Counted from the stretch's first letter, positions 1 through 16,019 are shown. The stretch is DNA of 64,000 nucleotides from Batrachochytrium dendrobatidis JAM81 (GCF_000203795.2 NW_006281103.1:154448-218447); one strand, 5' to 3'. Notes: generated by a model from the letters alone, not told the origin. A program made the numbers and translations.

Positions 1-2
1 CG

Positions 3-400
3 CAAAAGTATTTATAGTTTAGCAACTCAACTTCATCATGTTTGAACCAATTTTGACAACACTAAACAGGTTGATGTTGCAGCCATTTGGGAGCAAGTGT
101 TTCAAGTCAATGTACAGACTATATAGGTGGAATAATGATGCTTTTGTGTTAGAACAAAATCAACCGAGTGATATTGTCTTGTATTCAATCGAGAATAGTA
201 GTAGATTGTCCAGTAATATGGTCACAAAACACAATGGATAAACACTCGTGCCATTCAAATCAGCAAATAAACAATATACTGATATTTGAAAAAGAATATT
301 ATACAACCACACCTGTGAGGTTGAATTAAGAGTACTTTCTAAACACACAATACACGCTGATGGTGATGGTTGCTGACAATTCTTTATTCATGTCCCATTT
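3..400 (+). repeat. Diverged dispersed repeat, copy A
   Basis: This stretch aligns by eye, same strand, with about 6886-7240. Shared blocks include the start (gtatttata), the middle (gactatata) and a long block with gtccRgtaa, atggtcac and cattcRaatcagca, then gacaattc near the end. Identity looks like roughly 65-70% with small indels. No convincing coding potential is seen; short open frames here match no family I know. It lies downstream of the aquaporin gene and probably runs off the left edge. Confidence 0.6.
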
Positions 401-434
401 TTATTCTCTTTTAACACCTGTAAACCTTTATCCA

Positions 435-1789
435 TTAAATTGCCTGTGAATTGGCAATATTGGCATTGAGGGCAACGCGTTCAGCAGCAGCAGCTTCTAG
501 CGCACCAGTCTTGGTTCGAACAGAGGCTGAATGTTGAACTGCCTCATGAGCAAAGAAGTGTTGTACCCATCCAGCCAACGCAGCACCAGTTAAATCACCA
601 ACCCAGTAAATCCAATGATGAGTCCAGCCTTGACCTGAAATGAGAGTAGGTCCAAATGCACGGGCTGGATTGAATGCACCACCAGATACAGATCCACCAA
701 TCAATCCAAGAAATCCAAGTGTAAACCCAATCGCCAGTGGAGCAAATCCTGCCTTGGTTGTACCTGATGTCGTGTAGATTGTAAGGTTGTTGCCAGAAGA
801 CTTGTTTTTCTCTCCTCCAGCCGTAGCTACTTTGACACCCTTGGTATCAACTATTCAAAAATAAATCGGTAATAACAAGTCAAAAACAAGACTGTTGATT
901 TCTAGTTTAAAACGGGAAAACAGATCAGTAACATACCCGTATCAAAAGCAGTAGCAAAAATGACATAAACAAGGATAAACGTGAGAATAAGCTCCATAAA
1001 GAACGCCTGAGCAAGATGTGCACTAGAATCGATATCTACAACTAAAAATTCTGGGATGTTCCAAACACCACCGCCATTGACACCAGGAAAGACAGCAAAT
1101 AAAAATAGGGTAGATAGTATTGATGCCAAGAGTTGGATACCAATAAACGCCAGTCCTTTACGCACTGATACTTTGCCAGTAATTACAGTAGCAAAGGTGA
1201 CAGCAGGATTAAAATGAGCTCCTGACACGTCTGCAAAAGAATAGATAAGAGCTACAGATGCCAAGGTTGTAGAAAGTGCCCCAAGAACGAGATTTTCTGG
1301 ATTGGCTTGTCGACCGTTGTTGACTGCTGTTGCCTCAACAATAAAAAGAAAAAGAAATGTGACTAATCCTTCACCAAAAATAGCACGAAACATCTACATG
1401 TAGACACGCAAAACATGTCAGTTAATGTATCCAACATCTGAATAGGTTCAGACGCGTAACGAGCTGAACACGACCCAATATTCATTCAAGATGAAGAAAC
1501 CAAGAAATACAGAGTACATCTATACATATACTGTCTTGACTAGTACAAACTAAACCATCAGTTTCATCAAATCTCAGCAAAAACTTACAACACGCTTTTT
1601 TTCGTCCATTTCGAAACTAAACTCTTGAGTCTCCTTCTTAATGCCCAAGTACCAATCATAAGGGTTCCAGCTAAACCTTTCAGAGGGAGGAACCACATTG
1701 ACGTCTTCAAAATCACCAGTAGGTGTAGGGTCAATGTCAATGGTAGAGTCCTGAATTTCACTGAATTCAGTTTTTCTAAACTCGGCCAT
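435..1789 (-). CDS. Aquaporin / major intrinsic protein (MIP) channel
   Basis: A membrane channel for water or small neutral solutes. Three exons fit in frame: 1789-1589, 1393-937 and 850-435. Donors are GTAAGT and GTATGT, and the encoded protein is 357 aa ending in TAA. Both MIP signature boxes are visible: FNPAVTFA in exon 2 and AFNPARAFGP in exon 3, with hydrophobic segments around them. The cytoplasmic N-terminal extension of about 65 residues is acidic and ends in an FSWNPYDWYLG-like stretch, longer than in a minimal aquaporin. Between the two halves is a short polar loop (GGEKNKSSGNN). Classical water-selective versus glycerol-conducting type cannot be settled from motifs alone, although the second box is NPAR rather than the NPARD typical of many glycerol facilitators. 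Confidence 0.93.
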
Positions 1790-2187
1790 GGTTGGAATAA
1801 AATGCTATTCTCACAGTACGAATAAATACAGCAGTTTAAAATTGAAATAAAACTGATTATGTAGTATTTATATCTACTTTTAGTCTATTTTACAAACACC
1901 TTGTCACGTGTAAAATGTTTGCGTTTGTTGGTTGTTCTGTCAACAAGATATTTGCATTGGGCCAGCATGGCATGCAATATTATCTTTAGGTAGATGTCTT
2001 GTAGTGCTATTGAAAGACTGAACCAAACCATTCAACTTAAATGCTGGTTATCCACGAAAACTGAGCTTACAACATGTCGCAAGTATACCATTTACAAGTT
2101 TATTTAGTAAAATAGACTCGCGTAGTTGTAAAGCAAACAGAAACCGTGCAGTGAATCAGTCCAAGTGACTGGCATAGATCATGAAAA

Positions 2188-4003
2188 TTACGTATTCTTG
2201 CCAATTTCCACCTTTGCCTGAATACTGCGCTGCGTGGCAAATAAAAGTGCATCAATCATACCAGCAACAGTGAATACACCTCCAATAATCGCACACAGAT
2301 CAGTCAAAAAATGAGTAAATGGTTTGCGAAACTCTTTAAACTTGACCAACATGGGCGATATTTCAAAGTTGAAAAACACTCCTATTATTGTTTAGTTATC
2401 AAGTACCAGTAGGTATAATGAAAAAGGTTAGACTTGGTTAAAAGTAAATACAATGACAAAATTGACACTTTCCTGGCATGCCGATGGGGAGAGCTCCAAA
2501 AAGAGGCGTCACATCTTGCTCATGTTCAGTAACAGAAAACTGATTTGTTGTCAACTGTGATCCATTCAAATAGCTGATATCAGTGCCAACAACCTTGATG
2601 TAGTACTGATATGAAAAATACTTTGTTGGCGGTGTTTTGGTTACAGTGTCAAGTGGATTAACAAATGAGCTGCTTTCACCAAACGAAAGTTCATGGATTG
2701 TGTGTTTGAAGTTGAATGATCCATTGGGAGCATTATAGTCGTGTAGATCGTGAACATGCAAAGCATTTTGCTGAAAACTGTGGCCAGGTGCAAAATGAAT
2801 GTTTCCTTGCACCTTGTTAACTTCAATATGACCATATATATTGCAAGCTTCGTTTATTTGAGTTTCCATCCGTTTTGACCATCCTTCACGCACGCACTAG
2901 CATTTACAATTGATTCCAATCCAAAAACTGTTAATACCAATCAAAGAGTGTATAGCTTATTGATACATAAACACAATACAAGACTATTCAGCACTTTAAA
3001 CTACCTGTTCAATAGAGTCAGGGTCAGTAAAAGACCACCCGCTTCGTTCATAAGCTTCCTGAACTTGCTCACAAGTATTGCAGCATTTTGATTCTGGAGC
3101 AACACCGCCATAGCAACTACCACAGTATTTTGGATCTAGAGCCATATCGCGAATTTCCTTTTTTACACCAGATGAATTGGTATTTCCAAGTTCTAGAACG
3201 GTTTACAAACAATCCAAATGAAGTAATCAGATGCATACTCGCAACTTGAAAGATTTAAAATAAACCAAGACTTACCACTTTTTTGTTTTTCAAGTAAGTT
3301 GCCCAGTTGGTCAATACGAACCTTGTGCATTGAATGTGGTAGATTGTTTTGATGCTCTCCAGAAACATCCATGACATCGACGCTTAATACTATATACGTT
3401 TAGTTGATTCAAAAACAAGTCGGAGTTGAAGATTAGATGACAGAAACAGCTTGAAAACAATACACCTTTCTATACTTACAATAGCAAGGCATATGATAAA
3501 AAGTGACATTGAGGTTGATATTCATCTTTTCCTTGCGACCTTTATCGACCTCGAGACTGGGTAGCATTTCTTTTTGATACCAATCGGTAAACTCTGAAAA
3601 GGTCAGGAATAAGATGACCAGTGTAGAGACCACAGTGACTGAGATGACCATCAATTTATTTATACATGAGCACAATTAAAAGGTGAGCATCACTGATAAA
3701 CAGTTCAAAATCAATGCAGCTTCGCACTGACTAGAGAATAAGACATCTGGCACAAAACAATGCAAGATCTGGAGGAGTGAATGAACCAGGAGAATAAATA
3801 CTACCTAAAGCACCACTAATAGTTCTGATACGAAAATCATCTAGTGGTTTAGCATATGCATCGTATTTTTTGAGGTCCGATAAGATGCCAGTAGACCCAG
3901 AACCACCAGTAGCAGAATTGATTCCACCAACTAGACGTTGACGCAATTCTGACATTTGAATAAAAACTAAAGGCATGCCAGAATTGAAGTTTGATGTGTT
4001 CAT
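2188..4003 (-). CDS. ERV46: ERGIC3/ERV46-type COPII cargo receptor
   Basis: An early secretory pathway membrane protein. In the known family Erv46 pairs with Erv41 and cycles between ER and Golgi in COPII vesicles. The N-terminal exon (4003-3805) has the hallmark KKYDAYAKPLDDFRIRTISG segment just before the first membrane span. Exon 2 (3638-3480) supplies that span (VTVVSTLVILFL) and the lumenal start with MNINLNVTFYHMPC. Later exons carry the family's cysteine cluster (YCGSCYGG, CCNTC) and the FAPGHSFQ region. The last exon has the second membrane span (LCAIIGGVFTVAGMID) and ends in VEIGKNT. The donor of exon 1 (GTAGTA) is slightly unusual. Translation could also start at an internal Met (MSELRQRLV) 16 codons downstream of the first ATG. 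Confidence 0.9.
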
Positions 4004-4044
4004 ATCCTCATGTAAATCATGTGATTTGGATTATTATCAAGCTT

Positions 4045-4226
4045 CACTGCCGTATTCACACAACGCCAAGAAATGTTCAAATGTTCAAATTGATTAAATT
4101 CCAAATACTGAAAATGTTCAAAGCAATTCGTGGTAAAAAGTACAAATATTTAACCATTGTTTATTCCAGAGTAATGACTGCAAGATAAATACATAAAATA
4201 TTCCACTTTACATGAATACAGCAATG
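4045..4226. mobile_element. Short MITE-like element upstream of ERV46
   Basis: The ends are imperfect inverted repeats: CACTGCCGTATTCAC at the left, and the complement of the right end reads CATTGCTGTATTCAT. These resemble the termini of the 434- and 456-bp elements elsewhere in the window. About 182 bp lie between the ends, AT-rich and without coding potential. It begins about 40 bp upstream of the ERV46 ATG, so it may form part of the promoter or 5' leader. Flanking TA duplications are not evident, so the boundaries are approximate. Confidence 0.45.
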
Positions 4227-4383
4227 AATAAAACAAGATACGCATTCAAACCATGCATAACACATAGTGTAGAGTACAACGAATTAAAACTAGAATTGCA
4301 TTTAAAAGTCCAAAAAACTGCTCACAGCATACTGATCTAGGGTTGATAGTTTGGCAGTATATACTCGTTATTTTTCTGCACTC

Positions 4384-6803
4384 TCATCCTTTTTGTCCTC
4401 GTGTATTAAGCGTAGGATCGTGCTGTGAAGAAAGATGAGGCAAAGACAAGCTGGAATGAATTTTGATTGTAGTAGACACACTAACATCTCCGCCATACAC
4501 TACTTTCTGTAAACTCCCATCGCCAATATGAGTTCCATGACTTGGCTCATCAGATGCACGCACTCGATGCTCCTTGAACAAATGGTGCATAATGCCTGGT
4601 TTACCCGACACGCTTGTATTGGGCACAGATGATCGCCTGACATTACTGAGAAACCCTGATGGAATTGAGAATCTTCTTGTTGGGTTATGAAAGCCTGTAG
4701 ACCAGAGGGATGCTATACGCTGCTGAGGGTTGGAGAGTTGTGTAGTTTCTTTGATGGAATCAGATACAGCCGATGGTCTTTGCTGAGCAGAATTAGCCTG
4801 AAAAGGTAAATCCCATCCAAATATTACATTTTAAACAATAGCTAAAGTTAGTTCTAAAACAATGGCACTGTCCTATACAGTCATATGTGACTTACTTTAA
4901 TATGTAGAGTCTGAGAAATCGATTGATGTGGAGTCCCACCAAGCGATTGACTTCTTTTTATCTGTACAATTGTAGATACGGGAGTAATTTGGATGACTGG
5001 CATGGTATCTGCGCTAATGCCCAAACTTCCCCTTTCAAGATTTACTTTGGTATCATCTCTAAAAATCTTTCTTTGAGTTTTGATATCAATCTGCTGGTTT
5101 CTTGGCGGATCAGTTTTGATCATGAGTTTTCTCAAACTGTTCCCAAGTCTCAGGTGAATGGGCTGTCTTGATGCAGAGTGGCTTGAAGCTGCTACGATGG
5201 TCACCTTTTCTAGAAATGGCCACAATTTGACTCCTTCTGTGGATGACGCTACTGTATGATCTTGTTTTTTCCCCTGCTATTCATTTGATATATTGGATGA
5301 TTCAGTGGTAAACATGGAGCCTGACTGACCAGTGTTTAGTGTATTTGATGGTCCTCCAATATGAGCAGGAATACTCGATGGATTTGAAGCAGGACGCGTC
5401 GATAAACTCGACCCGCCATCTACAGATGCATGCATATACATTGTCTCTGATTCATTAGCCACATTTAAATGTGCTAAACTGTGATTTTCTGGTATACGAG
5501 CATCAAATGAAACAGAATGAGGCAGTCCTAACCGTTTTTTCAAAATGCAAATGAGTTGATCTCGCACTTGAACAGCCTTGTGAGAGCATGTAATGACTTG
5601 CTTTAGCATATCAATTTGTTTTCGAAGACGACCACCTTTTATAAACTTGTTGGCAACATTGAGTCGCTGCTGAAGCTGCCCAATTTTCATAGCCATTCCA
5701 GTGATCTCTTCTGTTGTTTCTGGTGAAGAGTAGTTGTGTTGTAGAGAATAGTCTTGTTTACTGAGCAAAGGAGGTTGAGTGATGGCTTTAGTGGCATCAT
5801 CAATTTCCTGGATTCCATTTTCAAGAAATAAAAGCGTCTTCATTGATTCTTTAATCTTTAGCTCCGCCTGATGCATTTCATCTTCAAATACATCATTCAC
5901 CCATTGCTGATCACATATGTCAGGCAACTAGGTGATCCCAATTGTGTGCATGAAAATTTGCAATGCCATTACAAATAGTTTTAAAATAACAAAAAATATG
6001 GTTAGTCATACTATAGAATGATTAGGAAAAAACAGTATAGTCGTTTTTAAACCATTCATCTACTAATACCATACTATCTCATTTTGGCTGGCCACATCAA
6101 AATCTGGGTAGATTCTTACCTGCTCAATTTTGCATGCTTGACGCTGTTCAGCCAAATCCATTTGAGCATCAATTGTAGCAGTTTGACAAGATATTTGACA
6201 CTGCTGAAAGTCTATAATGGATTGCAGCCGATTTACTTTAGTATGCATGATTCGGTTTTCTTCAGTGAGGGTTGTCAGCAATGACTCTGTATTTGATAAA
6301 TGTGTGGACATTTCCTCAAACGTAGCAAATCGCGATGTGCTTTGGAAAGAGAAGCCACTAGAACTCAAGGGTTGGGACTGACAAGACTCCAAGTTTGGAT
6401 CTATTGGTTGAGTAGTAAAGGCGATCGGGTTGGCAACAGTGATTTCAGTGTAGCTCGCTGATGGAAATGGTACACGCTCGACGCGTGGTGTTTCTAATGC
6501 TGTATTGGTAGACAAGGGTGAGGAGATGCACTCTGGCTGGGAGAATGAACATTCAGTGGTATTTGGGGTTTGAGAGCGGTCAGGAAAGCTGTGTTCGGTA
6601 ACTGACGTGGGAGTAGATGTGCTGTCTTGCAAAGAGCTGGGTATTGAAAGCACCACATTTTGATTAAGATGCGGCACTGGCACTGCCGACAAAGTATGAC
6701 GCAAGACTGATGGCGGTTCGCAAGAGTGGTTTTTGGTTGTATTGGTGCTGTTGGGATTTAAATTCATCGTTGGTATCACAGATGGGTATGTATGTGCGTG
6801 CAT
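4384..6803 (-). CDS. Coiled-coil protein of unknown function, interrupted by an in-frame TAG
   Basis: I do not recognise the family. Exon 1 (6803-6120) is Ser/Thr/Pro-rich and ends in a coiled-coil stretch (TEENRIMHTKVNRLQ). Exon 2 begins at 5927 (phase 0, after ..CCTAG) and encodes more helical sequence (MKIGQLQQRLNVANKFIKGG, then QVRDQLICILKKRLG). A TAG occurs at 5279-5277, but the same frame stays open for another 127 codons to a good GTAAGT donor at 4895-4890. That joins in phase to exon 3 (4797-4384, TGA). Read through, the product would be about 709 aa; terminated at the TAG it is about 444 aa. The downstream part is basic and Ser-rich. The splice signals after the TAG argue that the downstream part belongs to this transcript, but a separate gene or an undetected weak intron is possible. 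Confidence 0.6.
5277..5279 (-). other. In-frame TAG inside an otherwise open exon
   Basis: On the minus strand the context is GAA TAG CAG GGG. The frame is open from 5927 to 5280 and again from 5276 to 4896, where a consensus donor follows. UAG followed by CAR resembles the start of known leaky contexts (yeast UAG-CAR-NBA), but the second codon ends in G rather than A. TAG ends other genes here normally, for example the J-domain gene at 62823-62825, so there is no code change. Confidence 0.7.
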
Positions 6804-6885
6804 ATATTATTCAAGGTTGAATAGATATTGTATTGCAAACTTTTAATTATCTTGGAGTCAACTCTTGTAGATTAAACATGAGAAC

Positions 6886-7240
6886 GAGATCAAGTATTTA
6901 TATTTCAACAACCCAATTTTGCCATATTTTGAAAACATTCAGACAGCATCAATCAGACTACTGTTGCAGCATCTCAAAAACATGAATTCTCTAAATTACA
7001 CGATTGATTTAGGTTAATGTAGACTATATAAATGAAACGCCGAGTATCGTGCTAGGACAAGACCAAACGAGTGTTGTATTGAATCGAAAGAAGCAGAAAG
7101 TTGTCCGGTAACATGGTCACGAAACACGAACGATGGATGATCATGTCATTCGAATCAGCAGACAATTTGCTAATATTTACAAAACATCGCCAAGAATGAC
7201 AATTGCAAACAATTCGTTATTTGTCACAAACTCTAAATGA
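6886..7240 (+). repeat. Diverged dispersed repeat, copy B
   Basis: Second copy of the repeat at 3-400, same orientation. It starts with gtatttata and shares the blocks gactatata, gttgtccggtaa and catggtcacgaaacac, then tcattcgaatcagca and gacaattg further on. No protein-coding potential is seen. It fills most of the roughly 550 bp between the coiled-coil gene start (6803) and the helicase stop (7356). At 7331-7350 there is also an isolated end-like motif, CACGAATACGGTGG, resembling the TIRs described elsewhere. Confidence 0.6.
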
Positions 7241-7355
7241 TTCAAGGTGCACATTATTGTTCAGTAAATTTGACACTCGTCATTCCATAAAACTGTTTAT
7301 TATACTTTGATACTCTTATCTAGCATCTCATTTGCACGAATACGGTGGTAAATAA

Positions 7356-10304
<2,949 letters not shown>

Positions 10305-10485
10305 TTGTATCTCAAGTCTGTCGATAATTCATGAAAAAAATTCCATTTCCAACCTTCAAAATCACTAGATTGCATTTTCACGTGACTTGTTTTCACTTTA
10401 AACATCAAACGATTCACTAGTAGATCTTTATTGAGTTTTTGAAAATGATTCGTATCAACAGCCTAATCGATTTAGTTTTTATCCA

Positions 10486-13400
10486 TTAAAGACAAGTATG
10501 GCACTGTAATAAAATTAGCACGTTAATGGTTTTAAAAGACTACAATCTTGCCATGATACGACACTTACAAGTGGGCAGCAAACCATTCCGCTGATCTCAT
10601 GCTCCATTGCCCGGTGCTTGCATATGTGGCACATGAAATGAATCGATTCAACAATTGGTCTGCCAGACACAATGCACGTTGGAAATGTAATATGACAATG
10701 AGCGCAAGCAGTATCACTAGATTTAAAACACGTCAGATTAGATTCTATACATGGTTTTAGTCAAACCTTCAAGTTTGTACCTGTCTTTAATTTTGTTCAT
10801 GCAGTTGGTACATGATACTGTAATTCCCTTTGGATCAATTGGCTTGTATCTGTATATAGTAGTTATTCAATAATTAAAAAATAGACTACTGGTAGAAATG
10901 AAAAACAAGTATACTAGGTAAACTCACTTTGTAAAAATGTCTAGTGCAAGACTTTCAAATGATTTTTCAGCCTCCAATGATGATGCTTCGAGTGCTTCCA
11001 ATTTGACAAATGCCTTGGAGCATGTGTTGTATCGTTTTGAGTGAAAGCTTATTAATGCAATAAGACTAAAAATCACCTTGGCATCAATAATGTCTTCATA
11101 CTCTCGTAAATGCAATGCCTATATTATTCAAAAACACTCTTGAGTATTTGTGCACAAAGCACTGCAGAATCAGCATTCTCACCGTAACCAAGGCACTTTC
11201 GCGATCACCATTGTAAAACTGCCGCTGTGCCAAAATATAAAAATGATAAGCTTCTGCTCCATGCCATGCATTGTCCAAAAATTTGTGGTCTCCCATTGTA
11301 GCAGAATCCTCTGCAAGTAGTCCATCTAGTGCAGCCGTGGCCTGATACAGAAATTGGTTAGCTATTCATTTTGCAACATTCAAATAAAGTTTATTATACA
11401 TACAGTCTCATGATGCATGCCTCTATTTGCTTTAGAAATACTATGATATCGTTCCACTTCAAGGGCAGCTAATACGTATATTTTCTTGATTTGCATGACC
11501 GTTTGTTCAGATTCAATTGCATCTTTAGCCAACTATACCATACAAATAAACAAGTTTTCAAAAATCAGAATCTGAAAAACAATCGAAAAATGCATCCATT
11601 TTAGTGCATTTTACTTCAAACAGTAAGCGCGCTGATTTCTGACAGTAGTTGGCTTTGCGATACAACTCGACTGCTTCCCATTTTCGATTCTGAGATAACA
11701 GATAGGCTGCATATTTTGCTAAAACAGAATCGATTTCTTTAAAATTGTGAATTTCTGCAAGTTGAACTGCCGTATTCCATTGGTTCAACATGACGCATGT
11801 ATTAACAGCAGATGCAATTTCACCAATTTTGACATATATTGCAACTGCTTGGTCACATAGGCCTACCAATACAAATTTGTTTGCAATACTCTATTGGATC
11901 ATGATAGTTGAAACAAAATTAGTGTTGGAAATGCCTAAACTTGCTACAATTTCACAAGGCACGTTTTATGCATGCTTACCTTTAGCAATGCATTGTTTTC
12001 TGAAAGACCAATGGCAATTTTTTCAAGACTCGCATAATCCTCCAAAATGTAATAGCATTCTGCCAAACGACTATAGTTTTTTCCTTGAGAATAATAAGTA
12101 ACAGCTTGAGCCCATCGCTGCTTGTCGTAGTAATAATCACCAATATGATTCCATGCTTTTTCAAGAAGTTGATCGTCGCATCCACCGCCCCCTTTAATGA
12201 GTTGCACAACTCGAAACCAGTCACCCATACGAACTCGTAAATCAATCGCAAGATCTTTGCGGTCCATATCAATATACATTTTTTCAGCTGCTTCAAACTG
12301 ATTACAGTATGCTGCAATCTCTGCCTTTTGTTTAGCCGGATCCTATTTTAGCATAAATACAACAAGTATTGATGTTTTTAACAGCCTATAAAGCGTGATT
12401 ACTATGATAAAATGCGTCAATATATTTACATCAAACTTTTTTAGACTTTTGATGAACTGAAGTCCCTGATAGTCTTGACATCGAATAAATGCTTTTTGAG
12501 CCTGTGCAAAATCAAGTATTTCCAGTGCTGCTTCGGCAACAATCTTCCAAAGTCGTGGGTGTGGACGATCATCTACAAACTGAACAGCATTCAAAACTCC
12601 ATTTTGGCTCAAAATAGCTATTATGAAAAGTTTAAAATAGGTTACATCATATTTACTATCAATGTCAAATGGCTATATTGACGTGATTGTACATACTTCG
12701 AAGTTCGCGCAAAGCTTTAGTTTCAATGTGGACAACAGCATCCTTGACGATACTGTCTGTGTCTTTCATGATATCATCGAGGGAGATTGTTTTGACCTGC
12801 ATATCTCGGAAATCGCAAATATCTTGAATACATTTAAAATTAATCACGATATTTGTTTAAATTAAACTAATTGTGGTAAATACAGAGTTGCTTACATCCG
12901 GAACAATTAATTGGACTTTCGGGATCCATATTACGGAAAACATACAAACGGGTTTTTTCCATGATCGCAAACTGCTCTGGATCATCACTTGCCCACCGTA
13001 CATCCCATACATCTTTGCGCTCAAACTCAAGGAGTTGACCATTATTGATCTAAAAATAGAAAAATATTGTAGACACGTATGTTATTGTAGATATTGTTTC
13101 AATTCAAATACAACTCGAGTCACTTACCATTGATCCAGCTGATATGGTTGCTGCATTAGAGGCGTCTTGAGTTGACGCAACCATTGTAGCAGACACCGTG
13201 TCAATAATATTTCCAGCAGCTCCTGCGCGCTTTTCCAAATCAAATAGTTTTAAAATTCCCGTAGCATCCAACAGAGAGACGCGAGTAGAGTTGGAGTTCA
13301 GTGCAATAGATACTGGATGAAAATTCAGTGTGTACTTGTTGTCCAGCGTAACAGACGGAACACTATATTGATATAATACGCCAGACTGTCGCACTACCAT

Positions 13401-15587
13401 TAAAACCGAATCGCTAGACGCAATGCATGTAATACAATCTTTTGTTGGACTGTGACATAAAACAGCAAGTACAAGTTAGCATACATACATTACTTGTAAT
13501 ATAATTCTAGATATCAATGCATTCAATTTAATGAAACATACGGTCTCTCACGCAAATCCTGAATAGCAGTCCCATTTCCACCAGATCCAACAATATGAAT
13601 GTCATCAATGTGGAACGCACGCTCACAAATATCTTTTCGCCGAATAGCTATAATGTAATCGCACAAATTAGTTGTATTCAATCTGACAAGTGTGAATAAT
13701 GTCAACTATGCTTACCATCCAAAGCACTGATTTTACTGATAGCCAAAGCCTTGAACTGCCAATGTAAAATAATATCAGCGGATGCAATAAACACATGCGT
13801 CTTTGAAACAGATGCAAACTTTGGCTCAAAATCAATGCATTTGGTTTCAATTGGAATTCCAATGGCGTTATAGACTGTCAATACGCTTCTATTAAAAATC
13901 AGGTCAACTACCGTGATTCAAATTGGCTAAAAGCACATATTTAAAATATATACTTACTGTTGCGAGCCATCATCCGATCCGCTTACAATTAAACAATGAT
14001 CATTGGCTGAAGTAATCATCAATAGTTTTTTGATATTCCTTGTGTGTCTATCATTTGTTTTTGTGTTCCAAAATACAACAGTCGACTCAAACATTTCTGG
14101 TTTGTGGTATGCATATACGACCACATCATGAGCAAAAAAAGACCATTTGTAATCTGGTCGAGTATTTGCAAAATAAATGAATGAATCAACTGCCAGTGCA
14201 ATTCGAAGACCATCGTATTCCCACGAGATCGAGGTGATGCATGTACCAGGAACTTTTAGGGATCGGAGAAATTGACCCATTGGACTCCAAAACTGAACCA
14301 CGCATGCCTCTTTTTCTTCTCCTTGACTATTACGAATCAACTGCAGGCCTGAAACTGCCAATACAGATCCGGTTGCATTCCATTTTATCTTGATTGACCT
14401 CATATTAGTGTCAATCAGCGCTGGCTCTGTATTTATGAATTGTTAGTTCAAGTGCCAAGATACGTTTCCACGTACCGTTTATTTTCAATACAGTGCATTA
14501 CGGTATTATCAAGCCAGGTGACTTACTTGTATCTTTGTCATCGCGCATGATTTGGAGTTTACCATTCTCATAGCATATGGCAAGACATGGAATATTTTGT
14601 TCTATATATCCTCTGCTTCCATCATACCAATCCAATGCTGCCAGCTTGGAGTTTCCATGCGGATCACAATAATTGGATAGCTTGCTCTATTCAATTCAAG
14701 CAGCGCAAATTAATACTATTTCAAGTCTGGATACCAATCACAGCAAGTCACAATTCCTATAAAACATACCACAAATACACCTTGATTATCAAACAACTGA
14801 AGTTCACCAGTTCCTGTGCCAAATAAAAGGAATTTTCCATTTGGAGACCATTGTACATGCAACAATTGAGTGTTTTTTACTTCCTTTCCCCAAATACGAT
14901 TTCCATCAACCGAACCAAGAATAACTGCGCCTGATACCCTCATTCAAATCAATAAAATAAGCTGCGTGCACAACATTAGCTTTTACTACAACTGTCGATT
15001 ACTTACCGTCTTCGTAGATGATGCAAATTTTTTGTCCATCCTTGTTCCATTGCATGTCTGTCACAACACTCTTGTTTCTGTTGTTGATCATCTCTTCATA
15101 CCACATTCCCTTGTACAGAATCCAAACAATAATTAACCCGTTTCCATCAGATGTCGTTAACTTATGATGATGCTTATTCCATGTCGCAACAAGTACCGGA
15201 CCTACCAACACGACAAACATAAAAATTGATTAGGATATAATCTATAGTTTTGGAAATCAGTCAATTTTGATGACCTTGATGTCCTTCAAGAGTTTGATTC
15301 ATGGAAAGTTGAGATGGAGCTGCAGCTCCATCTGTTTTTTTAGAAACCAATTCAGTATTCGAGGTGGTCGAGTTTAAAGCCAAGTTGAGATGTGACGAGC
15401 CTGGGTTTCCAGCTGTGTTGGATGTAACCCCACCAACAGATGCAAGTCCTGTACTTGGTGCAGCACCAGATGTATTTCCATGAGCAAGAGAACCAGTAAT
15501 GTTGTTTTCAAGCTTGAGAACCTTGAGCAAACCATCGTTACCACCACATGCTATCCATCCTTGGTCATTATTCCATGCCACTGCTCT
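10486..15587 (-). CDS. IFT121: IFT121/WDR35, intraflagellar transport complex A subunit (5' end in gap)
   Basis: A core IFT-A protein needed for retrograde transport and ciliary membrane cargo, here presumably in the zoospore flagellum. The N-terminal WD40 region is clear: [60 protein letters not shown] and [15 protein letters not shown] all match WDR35. A TPR-like helical region follows ([55 protein letters not shown]). Zn-binding cysteines close the protein (CHICKH, CCPLCHTC). The last exon is only 18 nt (10503-10486, TAA). About 15 or more exons are needed. The known family starts about 20 residues before the first visible segment, so the start codon should lie inside the N run. Confidence 0.93.
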
Positions 15588-16019
15588 NNNNNNNNNNNNN
15601 NNNNNNNNNNNNNNNNNNNNNNNNNNNNNNNNNNNNNNNNNNNNNNNNNNNNNNNNNNNNNNNNNNNNNNNNNNNNNNNNNNNNNNNNNNNNNNNNNNNN
15701 NNNNNNNNNNNNNNNNNNNNNNNNNNNNNNNNNNNNNNNNNNNNNNNNNNNNNNNNNNNNNNNNNNNNNNNNNNNNNNNNNNNNNNNNNNNNNNNNNNNN
15801 NNNNNNNNNNNNNNNNNNNNNNNNNNNNNNNNNNNNNNNNNNNNNNNNNNNNNNNNNNNNNNNNNNNNNNNNNNNNNNNNNNNNNNNNNNNNNNNNNNNN
15901 NNNNNNNNNNNNNNNNNNNNNNNNNNNNNNNNNNNNNNNNNNNNNNNNNNNNNNNNNNNNNNNNNNNNNNNNNNNNNNNNNNNNNNNNNNNNNNNNNNNN
16001 NNNNNNNNNNNNNNNNNNN
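15588..16019. other. Assembly gap (432 Ns)
   Basis: A run of 432 Ns. It removes the first exon and promoter of IFT121. It ends 7 bp before a 434-bp transposable element that has a near-identical copy 9.6 kb away, so the gap may reflect repeat-driven assembly failure. Confidence 0.99.

Noticed and set aside
5225..5279. Separate gene starting after the TAG in the coiled-coil locus
   Set aside because: No ATG near the break; the first downstream Met is well inside the exon, and the frame and splice phase match the upstream part. Kept as an alternative only.
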